From Burkholderiales bacterium (GTDB lineage Bacteria > Pseudomonadota > Gammaproteobacteria > Burkholderiales > Burkholderiaceae_C): a stretch of 64,000 nucleotides of DNA. The DNA is taken from assembly GCA_016223165.1 (NCBI GenBank), contig JACRPO010000018.1, positions 62,001 to 126,000 of the forward strand, given 5' to 3'. A program made the position numbers and the translations under genes. Positions 37,304 to 45,446 of this stretch are shown here, piece after piece. Positions within the stretch are counted from its first letter, which is position 1; every line of letters starts with the position of its first letter. The notes under the pieces were generated by a model that worked only from the letters and a program-made list of their open reading frames with translations, made no database searches and was not told the DNA's origin.

Positions 37304-38419
37304 ATGTCGCAGTCACCGTACATAGATCGACTCAGGTTGGCCATAGCTCAGGGTGGTGATCCAACGACCCAGGGGATGCGCAAAGCGCTGCTTGCTGCTT
37401 GCCGCGCACGACTTGGTGACTTTGAGACCGCGGAAGCCGAGATCTCCAAACTACGCTCCGAGTTCGGTGATGGCCGAAACGGCAGAGTCTCGATCATGAT
37501 CATGTGCGCCGAGGCGCAGCTCATCTATTACAAGAGCCTGGGTGAGCAAGCCCGCGACCGGATGATGCGCGCGCAGCTACTGAGCGTGGCGGGCCGCGAT
37601 GCCGAGTTGTCGGCATTGACATCCGCTTGGCTAGCGCACATCTGCTTCAACTTGCATCGACATGAAGAGATGATGCGGTCCGCAAAGACCTGTCTCGACA
37701 CTATCTCCAAAGAGGATCATGAAGCCGCTAGCCGCCTTGCGCTAACCCTCGGGGATGCCTTCTACGCTGCGGAGCAACCCGAGGTTGGCAATCGGTGGTA
37801 CGCAAAGGCCCATGAACATGCAATCAAGCTCGGTGATCACTCGACCATCGGTGCTTTGACATACAACCGGGCTGCAATGGGGACGTTCATCGCGCGAGTC
37901 CGTGCAGCCGACTCATCCGTTGACGCTGAGACAGTCACGCGGCTCGCGGGCGAGGTTCGGACCGCGATCAACTACCAGGCGATTGCTCAACTCACCTCCC
38001 TGCAAGCGTTGCTGGACTATTCGTTGGCATCGGTCCATATCCTTGCGGGGAAGCACGCCGAAGCAGCAGTGATCCTGGATCAGATGGTCGCGCACGGGCC
38101 GAGCACCAGTCCAATTGATCGTTCTCCCGCGCTCCTATGCGACCTTGCGCTTTGCCTCGCAAGGTCCAACCGGCTGGAGGAAGCTAGGGAGCGCGTTGTA
38201 TCGCTTCCACTCAAGCAGTTGAGTGCATGCACACCAGACGATCAAGTCGTCGCCCTGGCGGCCCTAGCTGAGGCTGCGCGTACCTGCGGCCTTTCCTCAG
38301 AGCAAACTGCTGCACAAGAGGCACTGTCCGCGGCACGACTGGAGCATCGGGCGGCGGTCACCGCCCTGCGGAGTAGCTTGGCCGGATTCGGCGACGCAAC
38401 TGCCCTCGCGAGGGTCTAG
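37304..38419 (+). CDS. Unknown alpha-helical, TPR-like protein of foreign composition
   Basis: No family was recognised with certainty. The 371-residue protein is all-helical with pairs of antiparallel helices that look like degenerate tetratricopeptide repeats (e.g. ALLAACRARLGDFETAEAEISKL, ALTLGDAFYAAEQPEVGNRWYAKAHEHA, ALCLARSNRLEEARERVVSL). It has no signal peptide or membrane segment. Its codon use differs from its neighbours: ATA, CTA and CAA/TTG codons occur, and GC is visibly lower, as is the 37219-37303 spacer. GGGAGG precedes the ATG. It sits alone between the histone-like gene terminator and purE, and its stop overlaps the purE GTG. Horizontal acquisition is likely. Confidence 0.65.
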   Translation: MSQSPYIDRLRLAIAQGGDPTTQGMRKALLAACRARLGDFETAEAEISKLRSEFGDGRNGRVSIMIMCAEAQLIYYKSLGEQARDRMMRAQLLSVAGRDAELSALTSAWLAHICFNLHRHEEMMRSAKTCLDTISKEDHEAASRLALTLGDAFYAAEQPEVGNRWYAKAHEHAIKLGDHSTIGALTYNRAAMGTFIARVRAADSSVDAETVTRLAGEVRTAINYQAIAQLTSLQALLDYSLASVHILAGKHAEAAVILDQMVAHGPSTSPIDRSPALLCDLALCLARSNRLEEARERVVSLPLKQLSACTPDDQVVALAALAEAARTCGLSSEQTAAQEALSAARLEHRAAVTALRSSLAGFGDATALARV

Positions 38420-38940
38420 TGACGCCGACTGAACAAATGAGCAGCAACGCACCCCAAATCGCCCTCCTCATGGGCTCCTCCTCCGACTGGGACACCCTGC
38501 GCCCGGCGGCGGAGATCCTCGACGATCTGGGTGTGCCCTATGAAGCGCAGGTCGTCTCTGCGCACCGCATGCCCGACGACATGTTCCGCTTCGCCGAGCA
38601 GGCCGAAGCGCGCGGGTTGCGGGCGATCATCGCCGGGGCGGGCGGGGCTGCGCACTTGCCGGGCATGCTCGCGTCGAAGACGGTGGTGCCGGTGCTCGGC
38701 GTGCCGGTGCCGAGTCGTCACCTCAATGGCGTCGACTCGCTGTATTCGATCGTCCAGATGCCCAAGGGTGTGCCGGTGGCCACCTTCGCCATCGGCACGG
38801 CCGGCGCGGCGAATGCAGCCCTATTTGCTGCCGCGATGCTGGCGCCGCACGATGCGGCGCTGCGCGGGCGCCTCCATGCCTTCCGGGCGCGTCAGACCGA
38901 GGCGGCGCGCGCCATGTCGCAAGACCTCGCGCCGCGATGA
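38419..38940 (+). CDS. purE: N5-carboxyaminoimidazole ribonucleotide mutase PurE
   Basis: It isomerises N5-CAIR to CAIR in purine synthesis, using the product of PurK. The class I PurE has GSSSDWDTL at the start, SAHRMPD (catalytic His), GAGGAAHLPGM and GVPVPS. GTG 38419 overlaps the preceding stop and has GAGGG 4 nt upstream. ATG 38437 (MSSNAPQIALLMGSSSD-) is an equally plausible start and gives 167 residues. Followed 142 nt later by purK. Confidence 0.95.
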   Translation: MTPTEQMSSNAPQIALLMGSSSDWDTLRPAAEILDDLGVPYEAQVVSAHRMPDDMFRFAEQAEARGLRAIIAGAGGAAHLPGMLASKTVVPVLGVPVPSRHLNGVDSLYSIVQMPKGVPVATFAIGTAGAANAALFAAAMLAPHDAALRGRLHAFRARQTEAARAMSQDLAPR

Positions 38941-39082
38941 CGCAGGCGGATCCGACGCGAGCGGCCGCACCGGCCGCTGCCGAAGCATCGGCCATGCGCC
39001 TCTCGCGACCGCCGGCACGGACGCCGAAGCGGGCACCATCGCAAGCACGCGCACGAGTACGGGCACGCGCACGGACACGGGC

Positions 39083-40315
39083 ATGAACACCGGCACGAGC
39101 GCAGACACCCGCTCCGCGAACCTCGGCATGCTGGGCGGCGGCCAGCTTGGTCGCATGTTCGTGCACGCCGCGCAGAGCCTCGGCCACCGCGTCACGGTGC
39201 TCGACCCCGACCCGGCCAGCCCCGCCGCCGCCGCGGCCGACGAGCACCTGCGCGCGGCCTACGACGACGAGCCGGCACTGGCGCGCCTCGCCGCCACCTG
39301 CGAAGCGGTCAGCACCGAGTTCGAGAACGTGCCCGCCGCTGCCTTGCGGGCGCTGGCCGAACGTGGATGCCGTGTCGCGCCGTCGGCCGACGCGGTGGCC
39401 GTGTGCCAGCACCGCCTGCGCGAGAAGCAGCTCTTCGTGCGCGCCGGCGTGCCCTGCGCGCCGCATGCCGCCATCGAAAGCGAGGCCGACCTCGACACCC
39501 CGGCGCTCGACGCGCTGCTGCCCGGCATCCTCAAGACGGCGACGCTCGGCTACGACGGCAAGGGCCAGGTCGGTGTCGATTCGCGCGCGGCGCTCGCGGC
39601 CGCTTTCACTTCGCTGCGGTGCGCGCCCTGCGTGCTCGAGAAACGCCTGCCTCTCGCCGCCGAGCTGAGCGTGATCGTCGCGCGCGCCCGCTCGGGCGCC
39701 ATCGTGCACCTGCCGCTGCAGGGCAACGTGCACCGCGACGGCATCCTCGCCGTCACCGAGGTCCCGGCGCCGGGGCTGTCGCGCGCCACCGCCGAGGCGG
39801 CGATCGCGCACGCCCGCCGGCTTGCCGAGACGCTCGGCTATGTCGGCGTGCTGTGCGTCGAGTTCTTCCTGCTCGCCGACGGCCGGCTGCTCGCCAACGA
39901 GATGGCGCCGCGCCCGCACAACTCGGGGCACTACAGCATCGACGCCTGCGACCTCTCGCAGTTCGACCTGCAGGTGCGCACGCTGCTCGACCTGCCGCTG
40001 CCGCAGCCGCGCCAGCACTCGAGCGCGGTCATGCTCAACCTGCTCGGCGACCTGTGGTTCGATGCCGGCACGGGCCGGGCGCGCGAGCCCGACTGGCCCG
40101 CCGTGCTCGCGCTGCCCGGCGCACATCTGCACCTCTACGGAAAGCGCGAGGCCCGGCGTGGACGCAAGATGGGCCATCTCACGGTGACGGCCGCGCAGGC
40201 TGGCGAGGCGCGGCATATCGCAGGCCAGGCCGCCGGACTGCTCGGGCTGCCACCCTTGCCCTACGTGCCTTCCCCGTCGCAGCCGCCCGCATCGCCGACG
40301 AGCCCGCCACCGTGA
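39083..40315 (+). CDS. purK: N5-carboxyaminoimidazole ribonucleotide synthase PurK
   Basis: An ATP-grasp enzyme making N5-CAIR from AIR, bicarbonate and ATP. The 410-residue protein begins with a Thr/Gly/Asp-rich leader, then NLGMLGGGQLGRMFVHAA, TEFENVPAAAL, the ATP-grasp loop LKTATLGYDGKGQ, EKRLPLAAELSVIVAR and NEMAPRPHNSGHYSIDAC. ATG 39083 is the only reasonable start codon in this frame after purE. The preceding spacer is a low-complexity CACGG/CGAGC-rich stretch. Its TGA overlaps the GTG of tsaC (GTGA). Confidence 0.95.
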   Translation: MNTGTSADTRSANLGMLGGGQLGRMFVHAAQSLGHRVTVLDPDPASPAAAAADEHLRAAYDDEPALARLAATCEAVSTEFENVPAAALRALAERGCRVAPSADAVAVCQHRLREKQLFVRAGVPCAPHAAIESEADLDTPALDALLPGILKTATLGYDGKGQVGVDSRAALAAAFTSLRCAPCVLEKRLPLAAELSVIVARARSGAIVHLPLQGNVHRDGILAVTEVPAPGLSRATAEAAIAHARRLAETLGYVGVLCVEFFLLADGRLLANEMAPRPHNSGHYSIDACDLSQFDLQVRTLLDLPLPQPRQHSSAVMLNLLGDLWFDAGTGRAREPDWPAVLALPGAHLHLYGKREARRGRKMGHLTVTAAQAGEARHIAGQAAGLLGLPPLPYVPSPSQPPASPTSPPP

Positions 40316-41298
40316 CCCGCGCCGGCTCGCCGGTCGCCGAGGCCGCCGATGCGCTCGCGCGCGGCGAGCTCGTCGCCATCCCCACCGAGACCGTCTACGG
40401 CCTGGCCGCGCGTGCCGACGACGATGCGGCGGTGGCGCGCATCTTCGCTGCCAAGGGGCGGCCGGCCGACCACCCGCTCATCGTGCACGTGGGCGACGCC
40501 GCCGCAGCGGCCACCTTCGCGGCCGATCTTCCGCGTTCCGCGGTGCGCCTGATGGCGGCCTTCTGGCCCGGGCCGCTGACCTTGATCGTGCCGCGCAAGC
40601 CCGGCGTCGCGGCAACGGCGGCGGGCGGCCAGGGCAGCATCGGCTTGCGCATGCCCTCGCATCCGCTCGCGCTCGCCTTGCTCCGCGCCGCGGCGGTGCG
40701 CGGCGTGCCGGGGGTCGCGGCGCCCAGCGCCAACCGATTCGGGCACGTGAGCCCCACGCGTGCCGAGCATGTGCGCGCCGAGTTCGGACCCGACCTGCGC
40801 GTGCTCGACGGTGGGCCCTGCGAGGTAGGCATCGAGTCGGCCATCGTCGACTGCACGCGCGAGCCGCCCGCGCTGCTGCGCCCGGGCCAGCTCACGCGCG
40901 AGCGCATCGAGGCCGTGCTCGGGCAGGCGCTCGCCGAACGCGACGCCGCTTCGCCGCGCGCCTCGGGCACGCTGGCAACGCACTACGCGCCGAAGGCCGC
41001 CCTGCGCATCTGGCGCAGCGCCGATCTGGCCCGGCGCGTGGCGGTGCTGCCGGCATCGGGCGATCGAGGCGTGGCGGTATATTCGCGCTTCGCCCCGGCG
41101 GCAGGCTGGCTGTATCGGCGCATGCCGGCCGAAGCCGATGCGGCGGCGCAAGAGTTGTTCGCCGCGCTGCGCGAGTTCGACGAGGCGGGCGCGACCACCA
41201 TCTGGCTGGAGGAGTTGCCCGCGGGTCCGGAATGGGAAGGGGTGCGCGACCGCGTCACGCGCGCTGCCGCAGCCACGCCGGGAACGGCCGGGCGCTGA
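40312..41298 (+). CDS. tsaC: L-threonylcarbamoyladenylate synthase (Sua5/YwlC/YrdC family)
   Basis: It makes threonylcarbamoyl-AMP from Thr, bicarbonate and ATP, the first step of tRNA t6A37 synthesis. The 328-residue protein has the YrdC domain (about 10-195, IPTETVYGLAARADD, SIGLRMPSHPLALAL, VAAPSANRFGHVSPT) and a C-terminal Sua5 domain (about 210-325, with ASGTLATHYAPKAAL). It is the long Sua5 form rather than the short TsaC form. The start is GTG in a 4-nt overlap with purK. tsaB, of the same pathway, lies 2.8 kb downstream. Confidence 0.93.
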   Translation: MTRAGSPVAEAADALARGELVAIPTETVYGLAARADDDAAVARIFAAKGRPADHPLIVHVGDAAAAATFAADLPRSAVRLMAAFWPGPLTLIVPRKPGVAATAAGGQGSIGLRMPSHPLALALLRAAAVRGVPGVAAPSANRFGHVSPTRAEHVRAEFGPDLRVLDGGPCEVGIESAIVDCTREPPALLRPGQLTRERIEAVLGQALAERDAASPRASGTLATHYAPKAALRIWRSADLARRVAVLPASGDRGVAVYSRFAPAAGWLYRRMPAEADAAAQELFAALREFDEAGATTIWLEELPAGPEWEGVRDRVTRAAAATPGTAGR

Positions 41299-41359
41299 CC
41301 CGCTCCACCGCCGCAGCACCGCCTCCACTCGCCCGCCCTCGTCGTCCCGCGTCTTCCCG

Positions 41360-41395
41360 CGCCCGCCTCCGCTCCTGCGTCGCCCGCCTCCGCTC
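41360..41395 (+). repeat. 15-bp direct repeat in the tsaC-lipoprotein spacer
   Basis: CGCCCGCCTCCGCTC at 41360-41374 and again at 41381-41395, within a pyrimidine-rich 192-nt spacer that has no recognisable gene. Confidence 0.75.
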
Positions 41396-41490
41396 TTGTG
41401 CCGTTCCGTTTCAACGCTCCCTGTCCCTGTCGTCCGAGCAAGCAAGCTCTCGTGCCCCTGCTCGGACCGCATCCCCGTTCCGGAGTCCCG

Positions 41491-42492
41491 ATGTTCCCGT
41501 CCCCTTCCACTCCCAGGCCCGCACGGCGCGCGCGAACGGCCCGCGGCGCTCTGAAGGCCCTGACCGCCGCCGCGCTCGCCGCACTCGCCGCCTGCGGAGG
41601 CGGCACCTCGCAGTACGAGCCCTTCGTGCCCGAACGCATGTTCGCCTTCGGCGACGAGGCGAGCGCTCTCACCGCCGACGCGCCCAGCGGCCGCAACTAC
41701 GGCATCAACGGCATCAACACCAACGACACGGCCGACGACACGAGCGACGACTTCCTCGACTGCAGGCTGCAGCCCAACTGGGCGCAATCGCTGGCCGCCT
41801 CCTACGGCTTCGTCTTCGCCGAGTGCAACCCCGGCGCCATCGAGGTCAAGGCGCGCAACTGGTCGGCGCCCGGCGCGCGCGTGGCCGAGGTCGCGGCCCA
41901 GGTCGATGCGCAGGTCGCGGCGGGCGGCTTCCGCGACAAGGACATCGCCTCGCTGATGGTCGGCGTCAACGACATCGTCGAGATCTACGGCGGCTACGAC
42001 GGCAGCAACGAAGAGGCCCTGCTCGCCGAGGCGCGCGAGCGCGGCAACCGCGCCGCGGCCGTCGTCAACCGGCTCATCGCCCTCGGGGCCAAGGTCGTCC
42101 TCTCCAACATCCCGGATCTCGGCTACACGCCCTACGCCGTGAAGGAGAACGCCGCCCACCCCGACAGCAACCGCGCCGGCGTGCTGTCACGCCTGTCGGC
42201 GGCCTTCAACGAGCGCCTGGGCGTGTCGATCCTCATCGACGGCCGCTTCGTCGCGCTCGTGCAGACGGACCAGCGCATCCTCGCGATCAACCGCTCGCCG
42301 GCCAGCTTCGTCATCGCCAATGCCGTCGACGCGGCCTGCGCGACGCCGCCGCCGAACTGCACGAACAACACCCTCGTGACCGACGCCAACGCGACCACCT
42401 GGTTGTGGGCGGGCGACCTGCTGCTGTCTTCGCGCGGCCAGTCCGAGGTGGCTTCGCTGGCGATCACGCGCGCGCAGCGCAATCCCTTCTGA
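41491..42492 (+). CDS. GDSL/SGNH-like lipoprotein lacking catalytic Ser and His
   Basis: A 333-residue lipoprotein with a signal peptide ending in a lipobox A-A-C (Cys about 36, LAACGGGTS). The SGNH-like fold shows block I FAFGDEASALTAD, where the usual G-D-S reads G-D-E, and block III VGVNDIVEIY with an intact Asn. The C-terminal region is WLWAGDLLLSSRGQ, where the catalytic D-x-x-H and the following G-H are replaced. Relatives in Burkholderiales share the GDE form, so this is a family trait rather than a fresh mutation. Enzymatic activity is doubtful, and a binding role is possible. It stands alone, with spacer regions on both sides. Confidence 0.75.
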   Translation: MFPSPSTPRPARRARTARGALKALTAAALAALAACGGGTSQYEPFVPERMFAFGDEASALTADAPSGRNYGINGINTNDTADDTSDDFLDCRLQPNWAQSLAASYGFVFAECNPGAIEVKARNWSAPGARVAEVAAQVDAQVAAGGFRDKDIASLMVGVNDIVEIYGGYDGSNEEALLAEARERGNRAAAVVNRLIALGAKVVLSNIPDLGYTPYAVKENAAHPDSNRAGVLSRLSAAFNERLGVSILIDGRFVALVQTDQRILAINRSPASFVIANAVDAACATPPPNCTNNTLVTDANATTWLWAGDLLLSSRGQSEVASLAITRAQRNPF

Positions 42493-42501
42493 AGCCCTTC
42501 T

Positions 42502-42533
42502 GCTGATTCGCTGATTCGCTGATTCGCTGATTC
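42502..42533 (+). repeat. Four exact tandem copies of an 8-bp unit
   Basis: GCTGATTC repeated four times without mismatch, 9 nt after the stop of the GDSL-like gene and before the convergent SemiSWEET stop. Prone to slipped-strand length change. Confidence 0.9.
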
Positions 42534-42563
42534 GGCCGGGGCGCCAGCACCGGCGCCACTTCT

Positions 42564-42848
42564 TCAGGCGCCGGGGTTGCGCGCACGCTCCACGCGCAAC
42601 TTGGTGAAGAGGATGGTCGCGGCCAGCGCCAACGTCACGGCGTTGGCGGCGATGATCGGCCACTCGCCGATGGCGATGCCGTAGAGCAGCCACAGCGCCA
42701 CGCCGAGCGTGAAGACGCTGTACATCGACAGCGAAATGCCGCTCACGTCGCGCGTGCGCAGCGTCAGCACGGCCTGCGGCACGAACGACGAGGTGGTGAG
42801 CAGGGCGGCCAGGCAGCCCACGGCATCGGGCAGGTTCGACAGGGTCAT
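42564..42848 (-). CDS. SemiSWEET family transporter (MtN3/saliva domain)
   Basis: A 94-residue protein with three hydrophobic helices (about 10-28, 40-60 and 65-83). The PQ-loop motif F-V-P-Q is followed by R-T-R-D-V-S-G-I-S-L, then YSVFTLGVALWLLYG. Such proteins form dimers that passively carry sugars. Substrate cannot be inferred. The start is ATG; the long open frame upstream on this strand is a shadow of the EamA and tsaB genes. Confidence 0.88.
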   Translation of the reverse strand: MTLSNLPDAVGCLAALLTTSSFVPQAVLTLRTRDVSGISLSMYSVFTLGVALWLLYGIAIGEWPIIAANAVTLALAATILFTKLRVERARNPGA

Positions 42849-43016
42849 GGCGGGTGTGAGGCGAGTGCGCGATGCAGGCGTGGATCGGGCGCGGATCGGC
42901 GCCGTTCGGGTGGAGATCAGGTGGAGTTCGGGCGCCGCGCGAGCGCGGGTCGGGCGAAGAACGAGCGCAACGGCGCGCGTGCGGCCGTGCGGCGGCGTTG
43001 CGCATGATCGCACGGC

Positions 43017-43022
43017 TAAACT
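43017..43022 (+). promoter_or_regulatory. Putative -10 element of the EamA gene (leaderless arrangement)
   Basis: TAAACT, then GGCCGC, then ATG 43029: the same 6-nt spacing as obgE, hemA and the CcsA-like gene. No ribosome binding site precedes the ATG. Confidence 0.45.
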
Positions 43023-43028
43023 GGCCGC

Positions 43029-44015
43029 ATGTCCGTGCCTGTGCCCTCGTCCGTGCCCGGGGCCACGATGGCCAGGCTCAGCGCCCTCGCCGTGCTGATC
43101 ATCTGGATCAGCTTCATCCTCGTGGCGCGCGGCAGCGCGCGCGCGACGCTGAGCCCGTTCGACATCGCCTGGCTGCGCTTCGCCTTCTCGGGGCTCGTGG
43201 TGCTGCCGCTCGCCTGGCACTTCCGGCACACATGGCTGCCCGGCCTGGCGTCCGGCGTCGATGTCGCGGCGGCGCCCCGCGTCGCGTGGCAGCGGGCGTT
43301 GGCGCTCGGCCTCACGGGCGGCGTCGGCTACAGCCTGCTCGCCTACAGCGGCTTCTTCCTCGCCCCCGCCGCGCACGCCGCGGTGCTGTTGCCCGGAAGC
43401 CTGCCCTTGTGGAGCACGCTCGGTGCGCTGCTGCTGCTCGGCGAGCGGCTGACGTGGCCGCGCGTCGCCGGGCTCGCGCTCATCCTCGCCGGCGGCGCCG
43501 CGGTGGCCGGTGCCAGCCTGCTCGAGGCCCTCGGCGGCGAGGGCACGTGGCGCGGCGACCTGCTGTTCATCACCGCGAGCATGACCTGGGCCCTGTACGG
43601 CGTGCTGTGCCGGCGCTGGCGCGTGGGCGCGCTGCAGGCCACGGCGGCCGTCGCGCTGGTGGCGCTGGTGCTCGTGGTGCCGGTCTATGCGCTGGCCGTG
43701 GTGGCCGGCGCGATGCAAAGCCGGCTGGGCCACGCGCCGCTCGGCGAGCTCGCCTTCCAGGCCGTCTACCAGGGTGGCCTGGCGATGCTGGTGGCCGGCG
43801 TGGCCTTCACCAAGGTCGTGGCGCACTACGGGCCCGTGCGCACGACGATGTTCACGGCCATCGTGCCGCCGCTGGCGGCGCTGGCCGCGGTGCCGGTGCT
43901 CGGTGAGCCGCTCGCCGCTTCGGCGCTGCTGGGTCTGGCCTGCGTGACGCTGGGCCTGCTCGTGGGCAGCGGCGCCGTCGACTGGCGGCGCCTTGCGCCG
44001 GGGGCGGCGCGTTGA
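43029..44015 (+). CDS. EamA/DMT-superfamily transporter
   Basis: A 328-residue inner-membrane protein with ten hydrophobic helices arranged as two EamA repeats (about 15-170 and 180-318). Each ends in the typical pattern of PxxAxLxxxxLGEPLxxxxLxGxxLIxxG (PLAALAAVPVLGEPLAASALLGLACVTLGLLVGSG in the second). The substrate is unknown; members export amino acids or metabolites. It overlaps nothing and is followed 34 nt later by tsaB. Confidence 0.85.
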   Translation: MSVPVPSSVPGATMARLSALAVLIIWISFILVARGSARATLSPFDIAWLRFAFSGLVVLPLAWHFRHTWLPGLASGVDVAAAPRVAWQRALALGLTGGVGYSLLAYSGFFLAPAAHAAVLLPGSLPLWSTLGALLLLGERLTWPRVAGLALILAGGAAVAGASLLEALGGEGTWRGDLLFITASMTWALYGVLCRRWRVGALQATAAVALVALVLVVPVYALAVVAGAMQSRLGHAPLGELAFQAVYQGGLAMLVAGVAFTKVVAHYGPVRTTMFTAIVPPLAALAAVPVLGEPLAASALLGLACVTLGLLVGSGAVDWRRLAPGAAR

Positions 44016-44049
44016 GCGCGCGGCCAGTGGGCACGCCGCGGGCGCAGTG

Positions 44050-44817
44050 ATGACGAAGCCGCACACCGTGCCATTGCTGGCCTTCGACACCAGCACCGAG
44101 ATGCTGGCGGTGGCCGCTGCCGGGCCGCGTGGCGACTGTGCCTGGAACGGCCCCGGCGGCGCGGCCGCATCGGCCCACCTCGTGCCGCAGATCGGCGTCG
44201 TGCTCGAGCGGGCCGGCCTCGCCCTTACCGACCTCATGGCCATCGCCTTCGGCCGCGGCCCGGGGGCTTTCACGGGGCTGCGCACCAGCTGCGCCGTGGC
44301 GCAGGGCCTCGGCTTCGGGCTGGCGCGGCCCTTGTTGCCGCTGGACAGCCTGCTCGTCGTGGCCGAGGACGCGATCGAAGCGCTGCCGCGCACCGCTGCC
44401 TCGCGCACCGTGGCCGTGGCCATGGACGCCCGCATGGACGAGATCTACGGCGGCGTGTACGAGCGCGGCCCATCGGGCTGGCGCGTGTTGCGCGCGCCGG
44501 CGCTGCATGCGCTGGCGGACTGGAACGCCGTGCTCGAGCAGGAGGCGCGCTCGTTGCACGCGCTGGCCGGCTCGGCGCTCGGCGCGTTCGGGGCGCGCCT
44601 GCACCGGCCGGCCGGCGTGCCTGCGCAGCCCGTCGAAACGGACCGCGCGGCCGCCTTGCTGCGGCTGGCTCGGCAGGCCTTCGAGGCCGGCGAGGGCATC
44701 GATGCTGCGCAGGCGCTGCCGCTGTACCTGCGCGACAAGGTCGCGCTGACGACGGCCGAACGGGCCGCGGCGAAGTTGGCCGCGGCGCGGGCCGGCGACC
44801 GGGGGGCCGCGGCGTGA
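44050..44817 (+). CDS. tsaB: tRNA threonylcarbamoyladenosine synthase subunit TsaB
   Basis: The ASKHA-fold partner of TsaD in transfer of threonylcarbamoyl to A37 of tRNA. The 255-residue protein begins TVPLLAFDTSTEMLAVA and contains AHLVPQIGVVL, AFGRGPGAFTGLRTSCAVAQGL and AVAMDARMDEIYGGVYE. ATG 44050 was chosen over a codon 19 residues upstream because homologues begin close to the LAFDTST motif. The TGA overlaps the GTG of rimI (44814-44817). Confidence 0.95.
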   Translation: MTKPHTVPLLAFDTSTEMLAVAAAGPRGDCAWNGPGGAAASAHLVPQIGVVLERAGLALTDLMAIAFGRGPGAFTGLRTSCAVAQGLGFGLARPLLPLDSLLVVAEDAIEALPRTAASRTVAVAMDARMDEIYGGVYERGPSGWRVLRAPALHALADWNAVLEQEARSLHALAGSALGAFGARLHRPAGVPAQPVETDRAAALLRLARQAFEAGEGIDAAQALPLYLRDKVALTTAERAAAKLAAARAGDRGAAA

Positions 44818-45446
44818 ACGACACGAACGGCGCTGACGGCGTGCTCGACCTCGCGGGCCGCGCGCCCACACACGGGCCCTCGCGCGCGCCCACACACGCG
44901 TCCACGCACGCGCCCGCGAGGCGCGCGATGACGGTGGCCGATCTCGGCGCGGTCATGGCGCTCGAGGTGCAGGCCTACAGCCATCCCTGGAGCCAGGGCA
45001 ACTTCGTCGACTCGCTCGCCGCCGGCCACCTGACCGAGGTGCTGGTGAGCGACGCGCCGGCCGGCCCGGTGATCGGCTACTTCGTCGCGATGGAAGGCGT
45101 GCAGGAACTGCACCTGCTGAATCTGACCATCGCGCCCGCCTGGCAGGGCCGCGGCCACGGCTCGGCACTGCTCGACGCGGTGCTGGCGCACGCCGAGGCG
45201 CGCCGCCTGCCGACGGTGTGGCTCGAAGTGCGGGCCAGCAACGTGCGCGCCCGTGCACTGTACGCACGGCGCGGTTTCGACGAGGCCGGTCTGCGCCGCG
45301 GCTACTACCCGGCGGCGCGCGGGCGCGAGGATGCCGTGGTCATGCGGCGCGTGCTCGCGCCCGCGGCCTCGGCGCAACGCGTCGCCTCGAGTGCAGCGGG
45401 AGCCACGGCAGGAGCCACGGCGGGAGGGCCCGATGCCCTGGAGTGA
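44814..45446 (+). CDS. rimI: Ribosomal-protein-alanine N-acetyltransferase RimI
   Basis: A GNAT enzyme that acetylates the N-terminal Ala of ribosomal protein S18. Of the 210 residues, the first 38 form a Thr/His/Pro-rich extension. Next are VMALEVQAYSHPWSQGNF, the acetyl-CoA loop APAWQGRGHGSALL (Q/R-x-x-G-x-G/A) and ASNVRARALYARRGFDEAGLRRGYY near the C-terminus, typical of RimI. Coupled to tsaB by a GTGA overlap and to the uracil-DNA glycosylase gene by 14 nt; tsaB-rimI-udg is a conserved order. Confidence 0.92.
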   Translation: MNDTNGADGVLDLAGRAPTHGPSRAPTHASTHAPARRAMTVADLGAVMALEVQAYSHPWSQGNFVDSLAAGHLTEVLVSDAPAGPVIGYFVAMEGVQELHLLNLTIAPAWQGRGHGSALLDAVLAHAEARRLPTVWLEVRASNVRARALYARRGFDEAGLRRGYYPAARGREDAVVMRRVLAPAASAQRVASSAAGATAGATAGGPDALE

